Below the pieces are notes generated by a model. The model did no database searches. It was not told where the DNA came from and was given only the letters and a program-made list of their open reading frames with translations. A DNA stretch of 64,000 nt, from positions 13,852,791 through 13,916,790 of the forward strand of contig CM037872.1 in assembly GCA_021292105.1 (NCBI GenBank), written 5' to 3'. Origin of the DNA: Anadara kagoshimensis (lineage: Eukaryota; Mollusca; Bivalvia; Arcoida; Arcidae). Both the position numbers and the translations under genes were made by a program. Positions 43,595-54,272 of this stretch are shown here, piece by piece; the first letter of the stretch is position 1; every line of letters begins with the position of its first letter.

Positions 43595-43680
43595 TCAGTT
43601 CACATGCTGAAGGCTTGTGGTTTTCTCTTTGCACACCAGTTTTCCCCACCGTCTATGAACTGACTGCCTCAAGTAGTGAA
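43595..43680 (+). mobile_element. tRNA-derived SINE, 3' fragment
   Basis: TTGTCAGTTCACATGCTGAA, CACACCAGTTTTCCCCACC and ATGAACTGACTGCCTCAA are the family 3' body. Confidence 0.55.
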
Positions 43681-43910
43681 TATGAAGTTATAAGTGGTCT
43701 AAAATTGCTGAAACTACTTGGACAATATAGAAAAAGAATACAAATCCTAGCATACCAGGAGGTACCTATTGCCCACTAAGCTTAATTTTAAGGGTAATTT
43801 TCTTTGTGACAAAGTGCTAACAAATGACTTACTTTGTGTCAAAGAAGCTACTCACTTTTTACCATGTTTAAGTTTTCATCCAATCGAGAACTTGCAGTTG
43901 TGGTTGGAGG

Positions 43911-43966
43911 CTGCACCGAACGGATATCATTTTATCAGCTGCACGGAACGGATATCATTTTATCAG
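43911..43966 (+). repeat. 28-bp tandem duplication
   Basis: CTGCACCGAACGGATATCAT then TTTATCAG is followed by the same 28 bp with one C/G change. Confidence 0.9.
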
Positions 43967-44204
43967 TCTTCAACATGGTACCATTCCCGAATCACTTGAA
44001 GGTTTAATTTTTCCGGGCTTGGATTGCAAGAAACAAACCTGCTAATTGAAAGAACCAACAAGTGAGACTAGCTGATTCTGCATTCAAAAGGAATGTTTCC
44101 AAGGAAAGATGTTAAAAGTTATTCTTGGCATCACAATATTGTTGATAAATATCAGAATATGATGTCCCTATATCCAAAATTATTCTGGCTCTAATTTGTG
44201 CCCG

Positions 44205-44400
44205 GTCGTTACATGTAGCTAGCTGAACAGAAGGTGCTTACCCTTCTGGAGCACCGGCCTTAGTTCCTTTGTTGGAGTTCACGTGTTTGACTTCACTTAT
44301 GATCAATTTTCAAAGTTTACTTTGCTTTTGGAATTGTGATTTGAACATCTATGTAGACTGGTATGTTAGTGTTTGGTCATGTAACTCCTACCCATTTCAT
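44205..44400 (+). mobile_element. Dispersed repeat, copy of the family at 5820
   Basis: GTAGCTAGCTGAACAGAAGG, CACCGGCCTTAGTTCC, TTTACTTTGCTTTTGGAATT and GTGATTTGAACATC follow the family order. Confidence 0.6.
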
Positions 44401-44455
44401 GACATTGAATTAATTAGACAATGGAGATGGTTTCACAGAACTACCAGGAATGATA

Positions 44456-44638
44456 TACAGTCAAACCTGTCTATAAAGGCCACCCAAGGGAACCAGTAAA
44501 AGTGACCTTTATGGGCAGGTGGCCTTTATGTAAAGGTTCAAATAATATAAATGAAGAACACTTGGGATACAATTCTACTGGCCTTTATAAGCAGGTGGCC
44601 CTTATAAAGAGGTGGCCTTTAAGGCAGGTTGGACTGTA
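44456..44638. mobile_element. Tc1/mariner-type MITE, best short copy
   Basis: TA-CAGTCAAACCTG at the left and CAGGTTGGACTG-TA at the right, with ATAAAGGCCACC / GGTGGCCTTTA just inside. 183 bp. TA at both ends fits the Tc1/mariner target duplication. Confidence 0.85.
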
Positions 44639-45002
44639 ATTGATATTCAGGACACGTAACACATGACAGATCAGTAGTGAAGGTTATTTCAGTTTCATAT
44701 AATCCCTGCACGAAGTAGCGGCATTTTGTTATATACGGACACAAAAACAACACTGAACAGACATACACAATATAATATGAATTGACTTTATGTCAATAAG
44801 GAAATATACACGTCAATTTGCATTCTTACATTCGTGTTATGTTATTTCCGCGTTGTCGAGTGCAACCAAGTGCAAATCAAACACAAACATACCGGTCAAA
44901 ATCACATTCCCAAGTAAACAACACGCCAGAGAAGTGAGGCTGAGTGCAAATATCAGCAAACATTAAACAAACTTCTAAATTCTTCTACACTTAGCGAAAT
45001 AA

Positions 45003-45079
45003 AAAGCGGTATAACGCGAAGTGGAGGTGTTATAACGGGAATAAAAAGGGTAATAACTCGAAAGTATGGCGTTTTTTAA
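45003..45079. repeat. Left part of a GCGTTATAACGC-type array
   Basis: AGCGGTATAACGCGAAG, GTGTTATAACGGGAATAAAA and GGTAATAACTCGAAAG are degenerate 20-25-bp units. The array is interrupted at TTAA (45076-45079) by the 11.6-kb element and resumes at 56701. Confidence 0.75.
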
Positions 45080-45088
45080 CCCTTAGAG

Positions 45089-45216
45089 TGCCAGCGGGCC
45101 GATTTGGGCCGATTGTCATGTACGTTCAGTGCCAGCGGGCCGATTGGGCCGATTTTGTTATTCTTTCAGTGCCAGTGGGCCGATTTTGTTATTCTTTCAG
45201 TGCCAGTGGGCCGATG
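45089..45216 (+). repeat. Subterminal repeats of the piggyBac-like element
   Basis: AGTGCCAGCGGGCCGATT or AGTGCCAGTGGGCCGAT occurs four times, the first overlapping the terminal repeat. TTTTGTTATTCTTTC separates later copies. Such subterminal repeats are typical transposase-binding positions; the binding itself is inferred. Confidence 0.8.
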
Positions 45217-45300
45217 ATATTAAAACAGTAAAATCTTGACTAAAAATGTTTTTTTGTGGTTAAAAATTAATGAAATAGATAAATATTATAGGCAAGAGTA

Positions 45301-45360
45301 GTCGACGTCACATTTTATGTCAATAACGTCATATATCTATTTCTATGACGTCATTTGTAT
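45301..45360. promoter_or_regulatory. Cluster of CGTCA motifs inside the left end
   Basis: GTCGACGTCACAT, AACGTCATAT and ATGACGTCAT (a perfect CRE-type palindrome) lie within 60 bp. The right subterminal region (56590-56660) also has TACGTCAT twice and ATGACGTA. Function unknown. Confidence 0.35.
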
Positions 45361-46320
45361 CTCCGCATTTTAGAGAGAAATTGAGAGTGTATGATGTCGA
45401 GCATTCCCTTTAGAATCGAATAGAGATCCCGTGCCATTCAAAGAAGAACAGGAATCAATGCACATGCTGCCGAGATATGCATCTCCACTTGAATTTTTTC
45501 ATCTTTAACATCCTGGGTGAAATTTAAAATGTGAATAAGTCAGTTTAAAGTCTGTTAAAAACAAGGGTTGCAACTAAAAAGCAGGTCATGATAAAGACCA
45601 TGAAAAAAAATCAAATAAAAACAAAATACATTGTTAAATGTAATTCCGTTCATAGTGTATTATTTCACAGAAAACTACCGCTATCCCTTTATCCGACAAA
45701 ACATGAAAATTTATTATTCAGTAAAAATAACGATAGTTACATCCCATTAACTATTATGACTGCTAATGCAAGGTGTTTAGGACAAAATGTCAGGGCTATG
45801 AACAAAATTTGGCATCTCAGAGTTTGAAAAAATTGGATATCGTTTTTAACATGGGTTAAGGGCATAGTAGAGCCCCTATTTGTAGTGCCTACGCTATATG
45901 TAGTAAAAACTTCCGTTATGTGTAGTAAAGACACGTTATATGCAGTGACGTTTTTCGTAGCTATATGTAGTAACTTCCAGCTTATTTCTTAAATGTACAA
46001 ACTATTGTTTGATTGAAAAAAAAATAAACAAAAATAATAAAAGAACACAAAACAGTTGAAGGAATTGAACTTTTTATTTTTCTCTGAGTCGATTTTGTAC
46101 CTATCATACGATATGGTGCGCACAATGTATTTATCATGGCTGGGGAAATCAACGTACTCTTCTGATTTTCTTATAAAATCGTAGAAATAAATGGTAAATA
46201 AAATAATAAGCGATGACCAAAGATAAAAATGAAGACCAGTACTGGATTTAAATGGTAGAATTAGTTTCACTGGTCTACATGAGTAATTTTTTTCGGTCCA
46301 ACCCATCTCACTTGTACTAT

Positions 46321-46869
46321 CACTAGAAGGGGGTTTTACCGGAATAATTGCGAAAATCCGGAATAATCAGGTAAAATCCAGCAAAATCCAGAATAGAATA
46401 ATTGGTCTATTTTTTTACGGTAAGTTTTCCGTAATCTAAAAATTCCGGTAAGTGTCTGATTACTCCGGTCAAAGACTGATTATTACAGCAAAAGTCTAAT
46501 TATTCCGGCAAATGTCCGGAAATTTTCCAAAAAATTATAATTTAATTTTTTTTACCGTAATAATTGGAAATTTGCCGGAATAATTAGACTTTTACCGTAA
46601 TAATCAGTTTTTTACCGTAATGATCATACAAGTTACCGGAATAATCAGACACTTACCGGAATTTTTAGAATCCGTAAAATTAATTTACCGTAAAAATATT
46701 CTAATTATTCCAGATTTTGACCAATTATTCCGAATTTTGTCAGATTATTTCGGATTTGGTCTAAAAATTCCGGATTTGATCTAAATATTCCGGATTTTTG
46801 CAACGATTACGGAAAGTGTCTAACTATTCCGGAATTTCGCATTTATTACGGTAAAATCCTCTTCTAGTG
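46321..46869. mobile_element. Foldback element built of short CCGGAATAAT repeats
   Basis: Ends CACTAGAAGGGGGTTTTACC and, inverted, GGTAAAATCCTCTTCTAGTG. Many TTACCGTAATAATCAG / TCTGATTACTCCGG units sit in opposite orientation around a centre near 46540. Arms are about 210 and 320 bp, so the palindrome is imperfect. No coding sequence. Confidence 0.85.
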
Positions 46870-47346
46870 TATACGAAAAACGCATAACCTGTTTCTGACG
46901 AAATGTACAATATATGTTTCAGTGCCTCGAGAATTCTAATATCAGATCAAATTTTGTTTATAAATACATCTAAATTTCACTTTAATACTTTAAGAGTCGC
47001 AGTCGTTCGCGACAGTGGTTTAATTATAATGACTTAAACATCACCACTGGGAATTGTAGACTATAGATCTGATTAACTGCTCTCTATTTTTGTTGTTGTA
47101 ATTACCCGTTCGTCCGCCCATCCATTCGCCCGTCTGTCTTTTGGCATCTTTTCTAAAATCAACTGTCTGATCATCTTCACAGTTGAACAGTTTGAATTTT
47201 AAGGTGTCTAGTTGTGCATAAATGTCTCGATTTGACATTTAAAATAGCCGCTTCTACAAAATATTGTGTATGCATCTTTTCTAAAAACTTTACCAGTATT
47301 GCCCAGTGTTGTCTACATGTGCTTGAAACGATTTTACATTGTTAAA

Positions 47347-48205
47347 TACAGTATAACCTGTGTATAAAGACCACCCAGAGGACTGAGCAAAAGTGGACTT
47401 AATAGACAGGTGGACTTTATATAGAGGGTCGTCTCTAATGAATGAGTAAACATTTGTTGTTGATACTGGTACATGTATAATGAGTGAAAAATATGTGGTA
47501 CTAATTAAAATACTTAATTATTTCTTAAATTATTTTTTTTTTAAAGAATTTTTTAATTGATTATTAGATTAAATTACAGAAAATATTTGAAAGTGTACTT
47601 TAATCTTGAGGGACTGTTTTTCTGATTACATGGTAACAGTTTCTCTAATCAGTATACACTGACTGAATGTCTTTGTTTTCAAGGTGTCACTAATTAAGTG
47701 ATAGGTAAAGAAAACATTCTACCTGTAAATAACAAAGATTATGTTTACCTTCTGATCTAATGGCTTCAGTCATTGACATGAGAATAATGAGTTGATGTAT
47801 TTATTCCTCAAATTTTAACTTATTCTCAAAATTAGACTCTTTTACAGAAAATTGTAAATGTCTCTATATATACAAAATTTAAAGAATTCTTATTATAATA
47901 ATTATATTCTTATCTCCATGCATTCAGAATATATATATATAAGAATTACTTGGCTAAAACTGTTTTGCATAACTTAAAAATCATAAAATTCTAAAAACTA
48001 AAAAAAAGTTGATTGAAAAAGTGGACTTTATAGACAGGTTGAAGAGTCATTTGGGACTAAAAAGGGTGGACTCTATTCACATTAGACAGGTGGACTTTAT
48101 ATACAGGGTCATTATATAGTAAAATCTATTGGGGATACCTCAGACCGGTTGCTATAGACAGGTGGACTTTATACAGAGGTGGACTCTATAGCAGGTTATA
48201 CTGTA
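47347..48205. mobile_element. Tc1/mariner-type MITE, 859 bp
   Basis: Perfect inverted ends TACAGTATAACCTG and CAGGTTATACTGTA, including TA. GACAGGTGGACTTTATA words occur near both ends. It is the long form of the 44456-type family and has no transposase frame. Confidence 0.88.
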
Positions 48206-48209
48206 GTAT

Positions 48210-49215
48210 ACATTCTTTTTTTCAACAATTGATATCAGAGGTGTAAGGATAGATTGATAACGTTGAAATTGATTTTTAATTCAAATTTTTGAATTGATAT
48301 ATTTTGTTCAAGAAAAAGAGCCAATCGCTACTAGTGTTGCCAGATACTGTATTCGTATTTAAATTCGCGTGTATTTAATTTCACGGTATTGGATATTTAC
48401 ACATACCTGCGTGGATAATTTTTCGCGTTTTTGTAATATACACTATAACACATAATATAATTTTTGCCCAGTTTGAATTTTCACGCAAAACAAACGACTG
48501 CCAAATGAGCGAAAACAAGTACACCACAAAAATAAATACGTTTACAGGAAATAAATATCTACCCTCGTTCCAAAACCTTTGGTCCAGATCTAGGCAAGTC
48601 TCGTTCTGGACCAAATATATCAAAAGGGGGTTTGGTTTTCCATATCTGACACCCTGGAAGAGTAATATAAAATTGCATCATGACAGGCGTCCTAGTTTGG
48701 TATTACTTCTCCTTAATTTGGTGTATAAAGGGAAATAGCTCTTGTCCTCGCTACATCATGTAATATACACACTCGATCAATCAGCAATTGTTAAGGACTC
48801 TTATTCTCTCAAGTATTTTATAATATTTGTCTGAAATGTCAAATTTGAAAAAAAATAATTAACAACAGTTAATGAAAAATAACAGTTTTGTATTTCTATT
48901 GAAATACACATGCGATAAAACATCAAAACTAGATATAAGCATTCCTTGAAAAAGTAAATGTTCAACCTATCATATTCATAAACCAGTTTTTTACAAATGA
49001 GCATCTCGAGTCTTTTTATGTCCCTTTTACAAGTATGTCGTCACTATGCTTTTAGGCATTTTGCCATTAATTAATAAATAAGTTTGAAATTATTTTGTTT
49101 TCTGGATTTTGATGTACAAATAAGTTGAAAAGCTTAAATTTTGATAAAACAAATATATGGTTTATACTACTATTTAAATTACCATACGTCCTTATATGAC
49201 TTTTGTTATAAATTG
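48210..49215. other. No gene recognised
   Basis: AT-rich stretch inside the piggyBac-like element. GTTCTGGACCAAATATAT near 48603 recurs near 12220. Otherwise I see nothing I can name. Confidence 0.4.
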
Positions 49216-49220
49216 TTAAT

Positions 49221-49455
49221 TATGATTCCCCACCACCGAAGGTGGGGAATCATATTGTTTTCGTTCTGTTTCTTCTTATTATTATGATTCCCCACCACCG
49301 AAGGTGGGGAATCATATTGTTTTCGTTCTGTTTCTTCTTATTATTATTATTTTTATTTTTATTATGATTCCCCACCACCGAAGGTGGGGAATCATATTGT
49401 TTTCGTTCTGTTTCTTCTTCTTATTATTATTTTTATTATTATTCTTATTATTCTT
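49221..49455. repeat. Three tandem hairpin leaders
   Basis: A 13-bp stem ATGATTCCCCACC / GGTGGGGAATCAT with loop ACCGAA occurs at 49222, 49284 and 49374. Each is followed by ATTGTTTTCGTTCTGTTTCT and TTA-rich spacer. GGTGGGGAATCATA also marks the 3' ends of the three large units, so these appear to be 5' ends. Confidence 0.9.
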
Positions 49456-50760
49456 CTTCTCTCAAGATCATATGCTGACGCATATCTCGGGAACGGCTTG
49501 ATGGATTTAGATGAAATTTGCTACCAATAATCTGTTGTCTGTGTAGATAATCAAGACGCGTTCATTTTCGTTATCTTGAAGGTGGGTGGGTGGGTGTAAA
49601 TAAATCTGTAGTTAAATATCCGGGGAAACCAATTCTGAATGGACATAAGCTGGTTACGACACCTTAATTATACCAAGCCAATGCTTTCACCTATGAGTTA
49701 ATCCGATTAGTGACCGTTAAAAACTTGGCGATTTTTAAAACCACAGCTTGTCACGTCACACGCCTGTACTTAAAACCTTACATAATAAGATGAACGGTGT
49801 ATACAATTTGCCTTGATAGATCAAATGGCTTGGGGGTTTTCTGTTAATCACTGACTGTGGAAGTAGAAGACTGCCCACTTTTTTAAGTTTACACCAATGA
49901 AATGTCTCCTTTTACTGACTGACACTTTCCTAGTGACCGGTATGTCGAGTACAAAAATTTGTAGTTTTAGTCGGAAATGAATCTTCCGAGTAAGCCGCCA
50001 CTCTGTTACTATTAACACTTTTCAAATAAGAGATGGACAATTATTTCAGGTATTGTTCAAGTTTAAGATAAAATATTTTTGTGTCGTTTTTATTCGATTT
50101 AAACATTGGAATTTATGTAATTTGGACTGAAAGTTCACTTCGATTTAAACATGGGAATTTTCGTAATATTTCGTAATTTGGACTGAAAATTCGCTTCAAA
50201 TTCGGCATATCAAATTAACTAACAAATTTACATAGAAATACATAGCGATCTGACGGGACCATTTGTATCATTTCGATTTAAGCGAAATTTCAATTCAACC
50301 GATTTCGAATTAACGAGAGTCGACTTTATTTCTTTTGCATCAAAAACACCTAAATAATCTATAGAGCAATGAAGATCTGAGTCTTTTAGATGCTGGAAAT
50401 AACAATATGAGATTTATTCCGTATAATACACCTAAACTAATACGTACCTTAACGTGTTGAAAAGTACGTTTATTTCAATAGAGGGGGTCTTTTAAATCGG
50501 ACTATATATACAGCGCGAGCGTCGATCTATTTCAACACACTATACACAGAGTTAACATACATGCTTCATATAAAAATGTCCGTCTTTTACTATTTTGACT
50601 GAGTAAATGTATCGTTATGATCATGAACCTCAAACATATAGGAATAACCGATATAAGTCGCGTAATTAAAATACAAACAGATGGCCTCCTATGATGTGTA
50701 TTGCGCATTGAATCACGATTATTAATCAATAAACTTTTTAGAAAAAATATTAAATAAACA

Positions 50761-50958
50761 TCACATAAACATTTTATTATATTTTATTTTGGATTTTACA
50801 ATAATTCCGAGTCCATTGGTGTTTATACTGTCTGACGACATCGGGAGGGCACCTGGGTATATCCTCAGGCAGTGTCGACACGCTCCAATATTACTTGGAT
50901 CTACCTGCCCATCATTAGAAGTTCTTACATTCGCACCTAAGACAACGATCTTAATCAA
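50761..50958 (-). CDS. Short frame repeated in all three Helitron-like units (copy 1); coding doubtful
   Basis: A 65-codon frame beginning MIKIVVLGANVRTSNDGQVD; counterparts at 53178-53390 and 55408-55608. The family is unknown to me. Against the third copy most base changes alter the residue (A/V, T/P, D/Y, S/G, G/E, L/M, A/V, N/D), which looks neutral, so it may simply be shared repeat sequence that happens to be open. Confidence 0.15.
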   Translation of the reverse strand: MIKIVVLGANVRTSNDGQVDPSNIGACRHCLRIYPGALPMSSDSINTNGLGIIVKSKIKYNKMFM

Positions 50959-51692
50959 CTCAGTCGTTAATTACTGTGTTTATTCAGTGACACTCGCCAA
51001 TCCGTCACTGGCTTCAATGTGTTATCACCTGTTAATTACTGGTGACCAAGATACCGGTGAACTTTGAAAACTTGTGGCCAGAAAAATCGCAAAGCGACGT
51101 GTTTTGTCGCCAGTTAAAGAAAATCGCAGTTAGCGATGTCCAGCGCAAACCCTCCCATACGTGTTCATTCATTGTAACACGCGGCGACGCCAAATCAGAG
51201 GCCTGAGAGGGGTTCTACGAGTTTTCTTATTCAACAAAATTCATTGAAAACGTCACTTCCTTTGCCGAGAAGGCCTTCCAATATACGGTTCTTCTCAACC
51301 GAAAAATTTAATTCAAATCTACTTTAACTTTCAAAGAAATTTAAAAAAGTAATCAAGGTATGATTTTTTAGTTTACCAGGTCGACGCGGTACAAATGTAC
51401 TCCATACACAACTGCCTTTAGAATGTAACCGTACATCAAGGCAATGTACAGATATATACACAAAATTAAAAACGTTGATTACCTGTTGATTAATAACTAA
51501 ACAACAACATCTCTTGTTCATTTATTAGTTTTATTCATTTTGTAATTCATATATGAAGGGCCGTAACTTTGATGTAAGACTACCTACACACAGGTACCCG
51601 ACTCGACTAGTGTATTAAGTCAAATATTGTATGTGTCAAAAAGTACCCTTTTTGGCGACACAGTAATGAATTTGGCGACAGAATTTTACAAT

Positions 51693-51941
51693 CAGGGGTT
51701 CAAAATTATGTTTTGTAATGGAAGATCCGGGACATTTTGCCTTTATTTTTGGCAGGTCCCACATAAAGTTTTGAAAGTCCAATATCAACATTGAAAGATC
51801 CATGTGCAATTATGTAATTATATTGAAAAAGTAGAATTATTCTGGTAAAAATGGCAGGTTCAGCGGACTTTTACAATTTAATTATTAATGGTCCCAAGGT
51901 AAAAGCAATAGGTCCCGGACCCAGGGAATTTTGAACCCCTG
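51693..51941. mobile_element. CAGGGGTTCAAAAT MITE inserted in unit 1
   Basis: Starts CAGGGGTTCAAAATTATG and ends GGAATTTTGAACCCCTG. It is flanked by TACAAT and TACAAC. Unit 2 has the uninterrupted TTTTACAACTGGCGATTT at 54129-54146, an empty site. Confidence 0.88.
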
Positions 51942-52157
51942 TACAACTGGCGATTTCCTTGGCGACAGACTTTTCCAACCCAGCGCTAACCCTGCTAGGT
52001 TCTTTTCACCAGATATCACTGTCTAATGTTCCGGGTTGTAATGAGATACTTTTATGACGAACTGGTATGGAATTGCTGTTTATCTGGATATATGCCATAA
52101 ATTATTTATAGATGGTGGGGAATCATACGTAACTGGTATCCCAGTTACAATCTCTAG

Positions 52158-54272
52158 TTATTATTATTATTATTCCGTCAGGACCATATGCTGAAGCATA
52201 TCTCGGGAACGGCTTGATGGATTTAGATGAAATTTGGTACCAATAATCTGTTGTCTGTGTAGATAATCAAGACATGTTCATTTTCGTTATCTTGAAGGTG
52301 GGTGGGTGGGTGTAAATTGCTTAATTGAATGCGTAGTTAAATACCCGGGGAACTAATTCTGAATGGACATAAGCTGGTTACGACACTTTAATCATACCAA
52401 GCAAATGCTTTCACCTATGAGTTAATCCGATTAGTGACCATCAAAAACTTGGCGATTTTTAAAACCACAGCTTGTCACGTCACACGCCTGTTATAAAAAC
52501 CTTACACAATGAGCTGAATGGTGTATACAATTTGCCTTGATAGATCGAAGAAGGTTAAGCGTGTAGAAATGACTTCGGGGTATTCTGTTAATCACTGACT
52601 GTGGAAGTAGAAGACTGCCCACTTTTTAAGTTAACACCAATGAAATTTCTCCTTTTACTGACTGGCACTTTTCTAATGACCGGTATGTCGTTTTTTTCCT
52701 TTAACCGGACTTTATATAGTGTGTTGAAATATATTGGAAAATTGACGCTATGGTGATGCATAAGATGAGAATTATATTAAAATTTGAAATGAAATTTAGA
52801 ACATTTTTTGAAAAACTATTTTGTTCCCTTAGTCGTGATCAGGATCTATGAGGCACCAATATTTATTTTTCCCGAAATCATACTCGTAAAATTAAGGCAA
52901 ACATTGTAAATAAAATTAAGTTATTATAACTACCATTTTGTATATATTATAGGATAATTATTTTGTTGTAAACATTTCAATTCAATGTACCATTTCCATG
53001 AATATTGCCAAATTTACAAAAATTCATATATTTTGACTGAGTAGATTTATCGTTATGATCATGAACCTCAAACATATAGGAATAACCGATATAAGTCGCG
53101 AAATTAAAATACGATGTGTATTGCGCATTGAATCACGATTATTAATCAATAAACTTAAAAAAAATATTAAATAAACATCACAAACGGTAGCTTTTATTAT
53201 ATTTTATTTTGGATTTTACAATAATTCCTAGTCCATCGGTGTTTATACTGTCAGACGACATCGGGAGGGCACATATCCTCATGCAGTGTCGATACGCTCC
53301 TATATTACCTGGATCTACCTGTCCATAATTAGAAGGTCTTACATTCACACCTAAGACAACGATCTTAATCAACTCATTCTTTAAGACCAATCGTTAATTA
53401 CTGTGTTTATTCAGTGACATTCGCCGATCCGTCACTGGCTTAAATGTGTTATCACCTGTTAATTACTGGTGACCAAGATACCGGTGAACTTTGAAAACTT
53501 GTGGCCAGAAAAATCGCAAAACGCCGTTTTTTGTCGCCAGGTAAAGAAAAAAAATCGCAATTGGCGACGTTGGCGATGTCCAGCGCAAACCCTCCCATAC
53601 GTGTTCATTCATTGTAACACGCGGCGACGCCGAATCAGAGGCCTGAGAGGGGTTCTACGAGTTTTCTTATTCAATGAAATTCATTGAAAACGTCACTTCC
53701 TATGCCGAGAAGGCCTTCCAATGTACGATTTTTCTCAGCCGAAAACTTTAATTTAAATCTACTTTAACTTTCAAAGAAATCTAAAAAAGTAATCAAGGTA
53801 TGATTTTTTTTTAGTTTACCAGGTCGGCGCTGTACAAATGTACTTCAAACACAACTGCCTTTATAATGTAACCGTTCATCAAAGCAATATATACACAACA
53901 TTAAAAACGCATGTGACGCGAAAATCACAAAATTTACCTGTTGATTAATATCTCTTGTTTATTTATTGTTTTATTTAATTTTGTAATTCACATATGAAGG
54001 GCCGTAACTTTGATGTAAGACTACCTACACACAGGTACCCAACTCGACTAGTGTATTACGTCAAATGTTGTATACATGTGTCAAAAAGTATCCTTTTTGG
54101 CGACACAGTAATGAAATTGGCAACAAAATTTTACAACTGGCGATTTGCTTGGCGACAGACTTTTCCAACCCAGCGCTAACCCTGCTAGGGTTTTTTCACC
54201 AGATGTATGCCATAAATTATTTATGGATGGTGGGGAATCATACGTAACTGGTATCCCAGTTACAATCTCTAG
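52158..54272 (+). mobile_element. Helitron-like unit 2
   Basis: Head-to-tail with unit 1 across a TTA-rich joint. Same start (CATATGCTGAAGCATATCTC) and same 3' end (hairpin 54244-54263, CTAG 54269-54272). About 2.1 kb. High identity to unit 3. Confidence 0.68.
53178..53390 (-). CDS. Short frame, copy 2; coding doubtful
   Basis: A 70-codon frame sharing IKIVVLGVNVRPSNYGQVDP with copy 3. It has an in-frame loss of three codons at RICALPM compared with RIYPGVLPM and a different N-terminal start. No recognised domain. Confidence 0.15.
   Translation of the reverse strand: MVLKNELIKIVVLGVNVRPSNYGQVDPGNIGAYRHCMRICALPMSSDSINTDGLGIIVKSKIKYNKSYRL

Larger units (their letters stand above)
49460..52157 (+). 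mobile_element. Helitron-like unit 1
   Basis: It starts near CATATGCTGACGCATATCTC and GGGAACGGCTTGATGG. It ends GGTGGGGAATCATAC, hairpin GTAACTGG-TATC-CCAGTTAC (52129-52148), AATCT, CTAG (52154-52157), then T. A 3' hairpin followed by CTRR-T is the Helitron signature. It has a longer and different segment after ACCGGTATGTCG than units 2 and 3, plus an inserted MITE. No Rep/helicase frame. Confidence 0.65.

Noticed and set aside
45989..46306. 105-codon minus-strand frame as the piggyBac transposase
   Set aside because: Hydrophobic and low-complexity, with no DDE/D motifs, and far too short for a piggyBac transposase.
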